Positions 7,952 through 14,684 of a stretch of 17,503 bases of DNA are shown piece after piece. The notes beneath the pieces are model-generated. The model saw only the letters and a program-made list of their open reading frames with translations. It was not told the origin of the DNA and searched no databases. The stretch's first letter is position 1. Each line of letters starts with the position of its first letter. Source of the stretch: 13-2-20CM-68-14 sp046723355 (GTDB lineage Bacteria; Actinomycetota; Thermoleophilia; Gaiellales; Gaiellaceae); assembly GCA_046723355.1 (NCBI GenBank), contig JBKOUJ010000117.1, forward strand, positions 1 through 17,503, written 5' to 3'. A program made the translations under genes and the position numbers.

Positions 7952-8308
7952 CTAAAGCTCGCTTACCTCCGCGTGCCGGTCGGCTACGCAGCCGCGCGCC
8001 CATGCCTCGGCGGCCTCGACAAGGCGGCCTGCGAGGACGTCCGCCTCGTGCTCGTCGCCGGGGATGTGGTCCGGCTCGACCTCGATCCTGACCTGATGGA
8101 GCGCCGCCTCGGAGTCCTCGCCGATCTCGTGCCGGTCCTCCGAGACGATCGCGACCTCGCCGACCTTGGGGAGCAACGCCTGCGCGAGGTCGTCGATCTC
8201 AGCGGCGGTCGCGGCGCGGCCGGCGAAGATCCCGAAGTTCACACGCACCTCCAGGCCGGGCGGCTCGGGGGAGCGGCGGTAAAACGCGAGTGGGGGTTCG
8301 GTATGCAT
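7952..8308 (-). CDS. Hypothetical 118-residue protein
   Basis: I do not recognise the family. The protein is short, acidic and soluble, with no signal or membrane segment: PPLAFYRRSPEPPGLEVRVNFGIFAGR, then TAAEIDDLAQALLPKVGEVAIVSEDRHEIG, then EAALHQVRIEVEPD. The alternation of strands (LEVRVNFGIF; VAIVSEDRHE; HQVRIEVE) with one helix suggests a small alpha/beta domain. ATG at 8308 is preceded by GGGGAG at a long 12-base spacing. It lies 30 bases after the ABC permease stop on the same strand, so it may be the last gene of the citrate synthase-exporter transcript. It converges on the aminotransferase across a 43-base gap. Confidence 0.62.
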   Translation of the reverse strand: MHTEPPLAFYRRSPEPPGLEVRVNFGIFAGRAATAAEIDDLAQALLPKVGEVAIVSEDRHEIGEDSEAALHQVRIEVEPDHIPGDEHEADVLAGRLVEAAEAWARGCVADRHAEVSEL

Positions 8309-8338
8309 CGCATGGCATATCTCCCCGGTGCAACAAAC

Positions 8339-9094
8339 CTAACCTTCCTGCGGCTCCCAGCGGAAACGGCGCGCCGCGAAGATCGCTCCGGCGAGTCCCC
8401 AGGCCGCAATCACGGCCACGTCGCCGGGCCGGTCCCAGATGTGCTGGTCATGAATGGCGATGTCCCGGACGAGGCGGATCACGTAGACGAGCGGCAGTGC
8501 GTTGGCGATCGCCTTGAGCACCGCGGGGAACGAATGCGGCGAGAAGAAGGCTCCGGACAGGAACGACAGGGGCAGGTAGATCGCATTGACGACCGCCGAT
8601 GACCCCTCTGCCGACTTGATCACGACGGTCAGCGCGAGCCCAAGAGCCGTGAAGGCAGCGGCGCTGAGCAGCAGCGCGAGCGCCAGCGACCCCAGGTTGT
8701 GCGTGTGCGTGTGGAAGTGGAACCGCCCGATCGCCACCATGCAGACCGCCTCTAAGCCGAAGGCGACCAGCGTGGTGCCGAGCAGCGCCACGACGTAGAC
8801 CCACGGTGGCAGCGGCGTCGCCCGTACGCGCTTGAGGATTCCCGACTCGCGCCGGATCACCATCATGATCGAGAGCCCCGCGAATCCAGTGGCGATCGCT
8901 CCATAGCCGAGCATCCCGGCGAGGAGGTAATCGGCGGCGCGGATGTTGCCCTCAGCCTTGATCTTGTCGTCGCCGTACACGGATCCCAGCAGGAAAAACA
9001 TGATCAGCGGTAGCGCGAACGTGAAGAACGCGAGCTCGCGGCTCCGCCAGTACAGCCGGAGCTGAGAGCCGAGCTCATGGCGCAACAGCGTCAT
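8339..9094 (-). CDS. ABC-2 type exporter permease
   Basis: A 251-residue membrane protein, partner of the ATPase at 9201-10052. Hydrophobic segments are visible at about residues 22-40 (AFFTFALPLIMFFLLGSVY), 56-80 (a GYGAIATGFAGLSIMMVI region), 98-122 (VYVVALLGTTLVAFGLEAVCMVAI), 135-160, 168-183 and 226-240. The loop RRESGILKRVRATPLPPW is the classic ABC-2 coupling element. ATG 9094 is used because everything upstream in frame is Arg/Ser-rich shadow sequence and a full Shine-Dalgarno complement precedes it. An unusual His-rich stretch, FHFHTHTHN (residues 125-133), follows the third hydrophobic segment. The 106-base gap to the ATPase gene holds a hairpin. Substrate unknown. Confidence 0.9.
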   Translation of the reverse strand: MTLLRHELGSQLRLYWRSRELAFFTFALPLIMFFLLGSVYGDDKIKAEGNIRAADYLLAGMLGYGAIATGFAGLSIMMVIRRESGILKRVRATPLPPWVYVVALLGTTLVAFGLEAVCMVAIGRFHFHTHTHNLGSLALALLLSAAAFTALGLALTVVIKSAEGSSAVVNAIYLPLSFLSGAFFSPHSFPAVLKAIANALPLVYVIRLVRDIAIHDQHIWDRPGDVAVIAAWGLAGAIFAARRFRWEPQEG

Positions 9095-9102
9095 TCGGCG
9101 TC

Positions 9103-9115
9103 GATCACCTCCTTT
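9103..9115 (-). promoter_or_regulatory. Extended ribosome binding site of the permease gene
   Basis: On the minus strand AAAGGAGGTGATC precedes the permease ATG. It complements the conserved 3' tail of 16S rRNA over 13 bases. GGAGG is 13 bases from ATG, longer than usual; the end of the full complement is 8 bases away. Confidence 0.7.
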
Positions 9116-9147
9116 AGGCGGTTGCCCCTCACAAGCCGGGTTTGGAC

Positions 9148-9174
9148 GGCCGCGGCGGCAAAGCCGCCACGGCC
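9148..9174 (-). repeat. Intercistronic hairpin with GGCTTTGCC core
   Basis: Plus-strand arms GGCCGCGGCGGC (9148-9159) and GCCGCCACGGCC (9163-9174) form a 12-bp stem with one mismatch around AAA. It sits between the ATPase stop and the permease ribosome binding site, so it could slow transcription or protect the upstream message. In the transcript the core reads GGCTTTGCC, as in the other members of the set. Confidence 0.6.
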
Positions 9175-9200
9175 TCCAGGTCGGAATCGCAAGCGACGCC

Positions 9201-10052
9201 TCATTCGTGCTCCGCCTGCACGAGCGAGAGGTAGACCTCCTCGAGGCTCGGCTTGCGCACCTCGAGGCCCTCGAGCTCCTCGCCACGCTTCATCGCGGCC
9301 GTCGTCAGCTCGTGGAGGACCCGCGTCGGCTCGTCGGTCTCGAGCACGACGACCTCGCCGTTCCGCCGATAGCGGATCTCCGTCGCGGGCGTCCCGCCGA
9401 TCAGCTCCTGCACCGTGCCCGACGCGACGATGTGTCCCTCGCGCAGAACGGCCACGCGGTCGGCAAGCTGCTCGACCTCGTCCAGGTAGTGGGTCGTCAA
9501 CAGGATCGTCTTGCCGAGCGCGCTCAGCGAACGGATCGTCTCCCACGCCCGCCGCCGCGCCGCCGGGTCGAAGCCGGTCGTCGGCTCGTCGAGAAAAATC
9601 ACCTCCGGGTCGCCGATGAGCGCCAGGCCGAGATCGAGCCGGCGCCGCTGGCCGCCTGAGAGCCGTCTCGCGCGCGCGTCGCGCTTCTCCTCGAGCCCGA
9701 TCAGGCCGATCACCTCGTCGACAGGCCGCGGGTGCTCGTAGTAGCCGCCGAATTGAGCCAGCTGCTCGGCGACCGTGAGGTTCTCGTACATCGCCGACGA
9801 CTGGAGCACGACGCCGATGCGCTGCCGCCACTCGAGGCCGGCGTTCGCGGGATCGGCGCCGAGGACGCGAACGTCGCCGCCGTCGCGCTCGCGGTAGCCC
9901 TCCAGGATCTCGATCGTCGTCGTTTTGCCCGCCCCATTCGGGCCGAGCAGGCCGAACACCTCGCCGGCGCGAAGCTCGAAGTCGACGCCCTTCAACGCCT
10001 CGAAGTCTCCGTAGGACTTCGTCAGGCCGCGAACGCTGACGACCGCGCTCAC
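9201..10052 (-). CDS. ABC exporter ATP-binding protein
   Basis: A 283-residue ATPase of the DrrA/YadG-like exporter type. Motifs: Walker A GPNGAGKTT (37-45), Q-loop VVLQSSAMYENLT (Q84), signature LSGGQRRRLDLGLAL (131-145), Walker B VIFLDEPTTGFDP (151-163) and H-loop TTHYLDE (H188). The C-terminal accessory part ends in LEVRKPSLEEVYLSL, the usual end of drug and lipid exporter ATPases. The start is the GTG of a GTGA shared with the SixA-like gene; the open frame continues upstream but overlaps that gene. Its permease is next on the same strand after a hairpin-bearing gap. It is distinct from the first ABC pair at 1928-3690: its signature is LSGGQ rather than SHG. Confidence 0.94.
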   Translation of the reverse strand: MSAVVSVRGLTKSYGDFEALKGVDFELRAGEVFGLLGPNGAGKTTTIEILEGYRERDGGDVRVLGADPANAGLEWRQRIGVVLQSSAMYENLTVAEQLAQFGGYYEHPRPVDEVIGLIGLEEKRDARARRLSGGQRRRLDLGLALIGDPEVIFLDEPTTGFDPAARRRAWETIRSLSALGKTILLTTHYLDEVEQLADRVAVLREGHIVASGTVQELIGGTPATEIRYRRNGEVVVLETDEPTRVLHELTTAAMKRGEELEGLEVRKPSLEEVYLSLVQAEHE

Positions 10053-10444
10053 GGCAGGTCGAGCTCGACCATTCCGGCCGGCGGGAAGCGCGGCTCCGTG
10101 CCGTCTCCCAGCTCGGCTGCGATCCGGCCGCAATCGGGCTGGTGCCCGATCACGATCACGGTCTCGCCGCGGCCTTCCACCGCTTCGCGCACCGCGTCCG
10201 CGGTCGCGCCGGGCGAAAGCGCGTCGTTCGGCTCGCTCTCGCAACCGAGCTCGGCGGCGATCGCCTCGCCGGTCTCACGTGCGCGGAGCAGAGGGCTCGT
10301 CAGCAGCGCGTCCGGCTCGACGCCGCCGGCCGCGAGCCGTTCGCCGAGCGCCCGTGCCTGCTCGCGTCCGGCCGCGTTGAGCCGCCGAAGCTCGTCCGGC
10401 TTGCCCGGATTGGCGTCGGCGTGGCGAATCAGGATCAGCCGCAC
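10049..10444 (-). CDS. SixA-like histidine phosphatase
   Basis: A 131-residue member of the histidine phosphatase (RHG) superfamily, in the small SixA-type branch that removes phosphate from phosphohistidine proteins or small molecules. It has the N-terminal catalytic motif LILIRHADANPGK (nucleophile His8), a DALLTSPLLRARETGEAIA segment with the phosphate-contacting Arg and Glu, and the second histidine in VIVIGHQPDCGRIAAELG (His101). Length fits SixA. The start is GTG, 16 bases after the citrate synthase stop, and the stop overlaps the ATPase start as GTGA, so it sits inside an operon. Its substrate and any link to its neighbours are unknown. Confidence 0.88.
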   Translation of the reverse strand: MRLILIRHADANPGKPDELRRLNAAGREQARALGERLAAGGVEPDALLTSPLLRARETGEAIAAELGCESEPNDALSPGATADAVREAVEGRGETVIVIGHQPDCGRIAAELGDGTEPRFPPAGMVELDLP

Positions 10445-10460
10445 CAGTGGTGAAGGCGCA

Positions 10461-11582
10461 CTAGGCGCGGTCGGGCGCGGGGAACTCGCGCCGCGGCTCG
10501 CCGATGTACTCGGCGGACGGGCGGATGATCTTGTTGTCGGCGTACTGTTCGAGCACGTGCGCCGACCAGCCGGCGACGCGGCTGGCGGCGAACAGCGGCG
10601 TGAACAGGTCGGTCGGGACGCCGAGGTAGCGGTAGACGGAGGCAGACCAGAGGTCGACGTTTGGGTACAGGCCCTTCTCCTGGAGGACCGTCTGCTCGCC
10701 GGCCAGCGTGATCTCGTACCAGTTCGGCTCGCCGGCGTCGTGCGAGAAATCCTCCGAGATCCGCTTCAGGATCAGCGCGCGAGGGTCGTAGGCGCGGTAG
10801 AGCGGATGCCCGAAGCCGGAGAGCTTCTCCTTGCGCTCGAGCATCGCACGCACCTCCGCCGGCGTCTGCGCCGGCGTGCTCCAGCGCTCGAACATGCGCA
10901 TCGCGGCCTCGTTCGCGCCGCCGTGCAGCGGGCCGCTCAGGGCGGCGATCGCGCCGACGACCGCCCCGGTGAGGTCGGCCCCCGTCCCCGCGATCACCCG
11001 CGCCGTGAAGGTCGAAGCGTTCAGCTCGTGCTCGGCGTGCAGGATCATCGCGACATCGAACGCTCGCGCCTCGCGCTCGCTCGGCCGCTCGCCGTGCAGC
11101 ATCGTCAGGAAGTTCTCAGCGTAGGAGAGCGAGGGATCCGGGGGCACCGGCTCGAGACCCTCGCGCCGGCGCTCGTAACGGGCGACGATCGTCGGCAGCT
11201 TTGCGATCAGCCGCGTCGCCGTGCGTCGCGCCGAGTCGGCGTCGGTCTTCGCGCGCCCGGGATCCGCGAACGACAGCGTGGAGACCGCCGTCCGCAGCAT
11301 CTCCATCGGGGCGGCCTGCGTTGCGGAGCGGTCGATCGTCTCCTCGGTCTCCGCCGGGAGCTCGCGGTCGCCCAGCTCGCTCTCGAACGCAGAGAGGGCC
11401 TCCGACGATGGGAGCTCGCCGTCCAGCAGCAGCAGCGCCGTCTCCTCGTACGTCGAGTGCTCGGCAAGGTCGGCGATGTCGTAGCCGCGGTACATCAGCA
11501 CGCCCTCGTTCGGGTCGATCGAGCAGATCGCCGTACTGGCGACGACGATTCCCGAGAGCTGCACGGATTTCTTCGGCGCCAT
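10461..11582 (-). CDS. Citrate synthase family enzyme
   Basis: A 373-residue enzyme condensing acetyl-CoA with oxaloacetate (or, in close relatives, propionyl-CoA to 2-methylcitrate). The length matches the short bacterial form. Motifs: YRGYDIADLAEHSTYEE near the N-terminus, LHAEHELNASTFTARV (His185, oxaloacetate contact), SGPLHGGANE (catalytic His220), GFGHPLYRAYDPR (catalytic His259) and YPNVDLWSASVYRYLG (catalytic Asp310), ending RPSAEYIG. All catalytic residues are present. The pattern is closer to ordinary citrate synthase of Gram-positives than to PrpC, but sequence alone does not exclude methylcitrate activity. The start is ATG 11582 without a clear Shine-Dalgarno. It is probably the first gene of its transcript, since a terminator-like hairpin precedes it; SixA and the ABC exporter follow on the same strand. 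Confidence 0.93.
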   Translation of the reverse strand: MAPKKSVQLSGIVVASTAICSIDPNEGVLMYRGYDIADLAEHSTYEETALLLLDGELPSSEALSAFESELGDRELPAETEETIDRSATQAAPMEMLRTAVSTLSFADPGRAKTDADSARRTATRLIAKLPTIVARYERRREGLEPVPPDPSLSYAENFLTMLHGERPSEREARAFDVAMILHAEHELNASTFTARVIAGTGADLTGAVVGAIAALSGPLHGGANEAAMRMFERWSTPAQTPAEVRAMLERKEKLSGFGHPLYRAYDPRALILKRISEDFSHDAGEPNWYEITLAGEQTVLQEKGLYPNVDLWSASVYRYLGVPTDLFTPLFAASRVAGWSAHVLEQYADNKIIRPSAEYIGEPRREFPAPDRA

Positions 11583-11625
11583 CGCGCCGAAAGGGTAGTC
11601 GTCCTCGTGCGCGTCCGGAAGCGGG

Positions 11626-11658
11626 GACGAAGCCCGGGCGCAAAGCCCGGGCTTCGTC
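11626..11658 (-). terminator. Perfect 14-bp hairpin terminator
   Basis: GACGAAGCCCGGGC (11626-11639) and GCCCGGGCTTCGTC (11645-11658) are perfect inverted repeats around a 5-base loop. The structure begins 7 bases after the stop of the SEISTG repeat gene (minus strand) and ends 43 bases before the citrate synthase start. No T-run follows. The transcript reads GGGCTTTGCGCCC, sharing the core of the other intergenic hairpins. Confidence 0.75.
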
Positions 11659-11665
11659 GACGGTC

Positions 11666-12517
11666 TTAGGTCGCGACGGTCGGTCCGGGTCCGCCGGTCC
11701 GCCGCGAGCGCACCGCGAATCCTGCCGCGGTGATCGCGAGGAGGGCGCCGACCGCGATGGCCGCACCCTCACCCGGGCTGGGTGACCACGAGGGCGAGTC
11801 TGCCGAGACGGGCGTCGCCGTCGGCTGCTGCACGATGCCGGTGGAGACCTCCGACGGGGTTGCGGGCGTCTCGCCCACGATGCCCGTCGAGATCTCCGAG
11901 GCGGGTGCGGGCGTCTCGCCCACGACGCCTGTCGAGATCTCGGATGGACCCGTTCGACCGACCTGCTCGGTCGCGGCGGTCTGCTGACCGAGGCCCGTGC
12001 TCATCTCGGACGGCACCACAAGGCGGCCCTGAGCCGCGATCTGCTGACCGAGGCCGGTGCTGATCTCCGATGACGGCGCCTGCGCCGTCGCCGCCGGAAC
12101 CGCGGTACCGCCGGCCAGGGAGCCGTCGCCGCTGCTCGGCGATGCCAATGCCGAGCCTGCGCCGGCCGCGGCGATTCCGGCCGCCACGACCGTCAGCACC
12201 GCGAGCCTCTCGCGCATGCCGTGCGCTTCGACGTCCTCGTCCAGCAGCCGCCGGAGCTCGGCTTCGTCGAACGTGAGCGTGATGTCGCCGTCGTTCTCGA
12301 GCATCCGCTCAAGATCCTGCCGCTCCCAGGCGAGCGCGAGCCGCTGTGTCTCGCGTCCCTCGCCTTCGACGGCGCGCTCGATGTCGAGCAAAAGGTCGAC
12401 TGGCTCCTCCAACTGGAGCGCCTGCTCGACCTCTGCGCGCGGCACCGTTGTGACGAGGCCACGCGCCTCCGACTCGCCAGGATTCGCGAGTCTGATCGTT
12501 CCGTGCCTCTCGTCCAT
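11666..12517 (-). CDS. Unknown two-TM protein with SEISTG repeats
   Basis: I do not recognise this 283-residue protein. Residues 1-100 are a highly acidic, probably cytoplasmic helical region (RAEVEQALQLEEPVDLLLDI; LERMLENDGDITLTFDEAEL). Residues ~103-125 form a membrane helix (ERLAVLTVVAAGIAAAGAG). Residues 126-248 are Ser/Thr/Pro/Gly-rich and hold five copies of SE(I/M/V)STG at 150, 170, 192, 207 and 222. Residues 251-270 (GAAIAVGALLAITAAGFAVR) form a second helix with a basic tail SRRT. The expected topology is both ends inside and the repeat loop outside; alternatively the first helix is a late signal sequence. ATG is preceded by AAGGAGGA with GGAGG 4 bases away, a strong ribosome site. 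It is transcribed alone, away from phzF, and ends at a strong hairpin. Confidence 0.85.
   Translation of the reverse strand: MDERHGTIRLANPGESEARGLVTTVPRAEVEQALQLEEPVDLLLDIERAVEGEGRETQRLALAWERQDLERMLENDGDITLTFDEAELRRLLDEDVEAHGMRERLAVLTVVAAGIAAAGAGSALASPSSGDGSLAGGTAVPAATAQAPSSEISTGLGQQIAAQGRLVVPSEMSTGLGQQTAATEQVGRTGPSEISTGVVGETPAPASEISTGIVGETPATPSEVSTGIVQQPTATPVSADSPSWSPSPGEGAAIAVGALLAITAAGFAVRSRRTGGPGPTVAT
11831..12076 (-). repeat. In-frame DNA repeats encoding SEISTG units
   Basis: Two subtypes are visible. Units of 45 bases share the exact 20-mer TGCGGGCGTCTCGCCCACGA at 11861-11880 and 11906-11925 (plus strand). Two longer units 60 bases apart share CTGCTGACCGAGGCC followed by a near-copy of GTGCTCATCTC. 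All keep the reading frame, so the array can grow or shrink without breaking the protein. Confidence 0.8.
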
Positions 12518-12543
12518 GGTTCCTCCTTCCGATCCTGCGCCGA

Positions 12544-12570
12544 GAGATAGCGCTACTGGCTAGACGTCAA
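12544..12570 (-). promoter_or_regulatory. Possible promoter of the SEISTG repeat gene
   Basis: In the 103-base divergent gap, the minus strand has TTGACG (12570-12565) and TATCTC (12549-12544) separated by 15 bases, upstream of a strong ribosome site. The spacer is short for a sigma-70-type promoter, so this is tentative. Confidence 0.3.
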
Positions 12571-12620
12571 TTCGCCCATCGATCTTCCCACCGACTTGCA
12601 CGTTCTGCAACGATCGCGTT

Positions 12621-13475
12621 GTGACGCGCCACCGCTACGTCCTCTGCGACGTCTTCACCGACACTCCGCTCACCGGGAACCAGCTCGCCGTTTTCACCGA
12701 CGGCCGCGGCCTGGACGACGAGACGATGCAGGCGATCGCGCGCGAGCTGAAGCTCTCCGAGACCACGTTCGTGTTCCCGGCGGAGCACGGCGGGCACGCG
12801 AAGGTACGGATCTTCACCCCTGCCACCGAGCTCCCGTTTGCCGGCCACCCGACGCTCGGCACGGCGTTCGTGCTGGCGGCGCCGATGCAGCTGCTCGAGA
12901 TCCGCCTCGAGACGGGAATGGGCATCGTGCCCGTGCGCCTCGAGCGCGAGGGAGACCGGATCGTGTTCGGGCGAATGGAGCAGCCGCTGCCCACTGTTGA
13001 GCCGTACGAGCTGGAGGCCGAGCTGCTGTCTGCCCTTGGCGTGGAGCGCTCGGAGCTGCCAGTCGAGCGGTACGACAACGGCGCGCAGCACGTCTACGTC
13101 GCTCTGCGCTCGGAAGACGAGGTGGCGCGGCTGCGGCCCGACCTGAACCGGCTGGCGGATCTCGAAGGCGTCGTCGGCGTCAACTGCTTCGCCGGCGCGG
13201 ATGGCCGCTGGAAGACCCGGATGTTCGCGCCAGCCGGCGGGGTGCCCGAGGACCCGGCCACGGGCTCGGCGGCGGGCCCGCTCGCGCTCCACCTTGCCCG
13301 GCACGGACGGATCGCGTTCGGCGACGAGATCGAGATCACTCAGGGCGTCGAGATCGACCGCCCCTCGACGCTCTACGCGCGCGCCGACGGGAGCGCGGAC
13401 AACGTCGAACGGGTCGAGGTCGGCGGCTCCGCCGTGGTCATCGCGCGCGGCGAGCTCCACGTCGCTACGGCTTAG
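12621..13475 (+). CDS. PhzF-family isomerase/epimerase
   Basis: A 284-residue member of the PhzF/DapF-fold superfamily. PhzF itself isomerises a phenazine precursor, but most homologues outside phenazine clusters have unknown substrates. Motifs: VFTDTPLTGNQLAVF at the N-terminus, LKLSETTFVF with the conserved acidic Glu47 (Glu45 equivalent), ATELPFAGHPTLGTAF, and in the second half VPEDPATGSAAGPLALHL (~209-226), followed by a QGVEIDRPSTLYA close. Length is normal. GTG 12621 is chosen because YVLCDVFTDTPLTGNQ, the usual start of the fold, follows within a few residues. No phenazine genes are nearby. It is divergent from the repeat protein and convergent with the BNR gene, so probably monocistronic. 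Confidence 0.93.
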   Translation: MTRHRYVLCDVFTDTPLTGNQLAVFTDGRGLDDETMQAIARELKLSETTFVFPAEHGGHAKVRIFTPATELPFAGHPTLGTAFVLAAPMQLLEIRLETGMGIVPVRLEREGDRIVFGRMEQPLPTVEPYELEAELLSALGVERSELPVERYDNGAQHVYVALRSEDEVARLRPDLNRLADLEGVVGVNCFAGADGRWKTRMFAPAGGVPEDPATGSAAGPLALHLARHGRIAFGDEIEITQGVEIDRPSTLYARADGSADNVERVEVGGSAVVIARGELHVATA

Positions 13476-13503
13476 GCTGGGGGAAAGGTCGGCTGAGGGC
13501 AAG

Positions 13504-13899
13504 CTAATCCAACCACGCGATGCGCCTGATCTCGGGCAGCTCGGGCTCGAGCGCGCGCCAGAAGCGGCCGCCGTCGCGCGAGACGTAGACGCGGTGCGTG
13601 GCCGCGTAGAGCATCCGGTCCGGGTCACTCGGCGCGATTGCGATTGCGCGGCCGGGCGGCAGACCGCCGCCGGCCTCGCGCCAGCTCGAGCCGGCGTCGT
13701 GGGATACGGCGAGAGGTGGCCGGCGGTCGAGCACGGCGACCACCGTCGATCCCTCGGACGCTGCGGCAACCAGCAGCGGTAGGTCGACGCGCGGCTCCTC
13801 CTCCGCCGAAAGCTCGGCGCCGGCGACGAAGTCGAGCACCTGCTCTGTGTCGGCGTCGATCGTGTAGACGCCCTCGTCGGTCTCGACGGCGACGTTCAA
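13504..13899 (-). CDS. Small BNR/sialidase-type repeat protein
   Basis: A 131-residue protein with two Asp-box (BNR) motifs, SHDAGSSW (66-73) and SRDGGRFW (107-114), each following a beta-strand pattern (VVAVLDRRPPLAVS; MLYAATHRVYVS). Such motifs cap blades of beta-propellers in sialidases and VPS10-like proteins, where six or more blades are normal. This protein has room for about two or three, so it must assemble with itself or a partner, or be a remnant. There is no signal peptide (MNVAVETDEGVYTID), suggesting the cytoplasm. The start is TTG in a TTGA that contains the kinase stop; a much longer frame is open upstream but is a shadow of the kinase gene. No enzyme activity is implied. Confidence 0.7.
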   Translation of the reverse strand: MNVAVETDEGVYTIDADTEQVLDFVAGAELSAEEEPRVDLPLLVAAASEGSTVVAVLDRRPPLAVSHDAGSSWREAGGGLPPGRAIAIAPSDPDRMLYAATHRVYVSRDGGRFWRALEPELPEIRRIAWLD

Positions 13900-14684
13900 C
13901 CCGACTCCCGGAGCAGCCCCTGGACGAGCCGCGTCGCCCGTTCGGCGGCCCGGCGGGGTTCCTGCCCCTGACTCCGTTCGACGACGTAGGCGGCTGCGAA
14001 CGCGTCGCCGGCGCCGGTCGGATCGGCGTCGACAGGCTCGGCGGGGACGTGAACGAGCCGCCCCTCCACGACGACGATCGCTCCGCGCGAGCCCAGCGTA
14101 ACGAGGACCTCCGGCACGCCGAGTTCGGAAAGAGGTCCCTCCTCGAGCGAGCTGACGAGCGCCCGCGCCTCCTCTTCGGAGAGCTTCAACACCGAGACGT
14201 GGCGCAGGAACGACGTGTCTGCCTCCGGCTCGAGCTCCAGCGGCCCGACGCGGGCCGGGCGGAGGAGCCCCTGCCCGTCGAAGGAGAGCTTCGCGCCGGC
14301 GCCCGCCAGCGCCGCCAGCGTCTCCTCCGGGAACTCGCCGCGGAAGAGTGCGCCCACGTGGACCCAGTCGGCCCCGAGACCTGCGACGTCCTCCGGCGAC
14401 CATGGCGAGCCGAGCTCCCGAACGTCCATCGTTCGTGCGTCGCCGTCGTAGGAGAACGCGTAGGTCGCGGTCGTCTCGCCGGGGCGCCATTCGACTTGGA
14501 CGCCGAGCTCTTCGAGCGGCCGGATGAGCCGCGCACGGTCGGCGGCAGCAGACTTCGCCCGGACGAGCGAAGGGGCGCCGAGCGCGGCGAGGGAGCGCGC
14601 GGCATAGCGCGGGGGCCCGCCCGGCCGGGGCGGCTCGCCCTCAACGTGGTCGAGCGAGAGGTTCCCGACTACCGCGATTCGCAC
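13896..14684 (-). CDS. PfkB/ribokinase-family kinase
   Basis: A 262-residue kinase of the ribokinase superfamily, which phosphorylates sugars, nucleosides or vitamin precursors with ATP. The N-terminus has IAVVGNLSLDHVEG and the substrate-binding glycines in RPGGPPRYAARSLAALG (22-23). The C-terminal signature DPTGAGDAFAAAYV (221-234) carries the anion hole and catalytic Asp227. LKLSEEEARALVSSL and VLVTLGSRGAIVVVEG are the expected adenine-side segments. It is somewhat short for the family. The GTG start lies inside the permease gene (44-base overlap) and the stop overlaps the BNR start. Being in a TPP-riboswitch operon with a pyrimidine-type permease, it might phosphorylate HMP or another thiamine precursor, but it does not look like a standard ThiD. 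That role is inference. Confidence 0.88.
   Translation of the reverse strand: MRIAVVGNLSLDHVEGEPPRPGGPPRYAARSLAALGAPSLVRAKSAAADRARLIRPLEELGVQVEWRPGETTATYAFSYDGDARTMDVRELGSPWSPEDVAGLGADWVHVGALFRGEFPEETLAALAGAGAKLSFDGQGLLRPARVGPLELEPEADTSFLRHVSVLKLSEEEARALVSSLEEGPLSELGVPEVLVTLGSRGAIVVVEGRLVHVPAEPVDADPTGAGDAFAAAYVVERSQGQEPRRAAERATRLVQGLLRESG

Noticed and set aside
9103..9115. Plus-strand GATCACCTCCTTT, identical to the end of 16S rRNA
   Set aside because: No other 16S sequence is present; it is explained as a ribosome binding site on the minus strand.
9732..11669. Long plus-strand open frame of about 645 codons opposite citrate synthase and SixA
   Set aside because: Arg-rich low-complexity translation with no domain; it lies antisense to genes with intact catalytic motifs, as expected in very GC-rich DNA.
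11831..12076. Repeats as a CRISPR-like array
   Set aside because: The repeats keep reading frame, are degenerate at the protein level and have no constant spacer; they encode SEISTG units.
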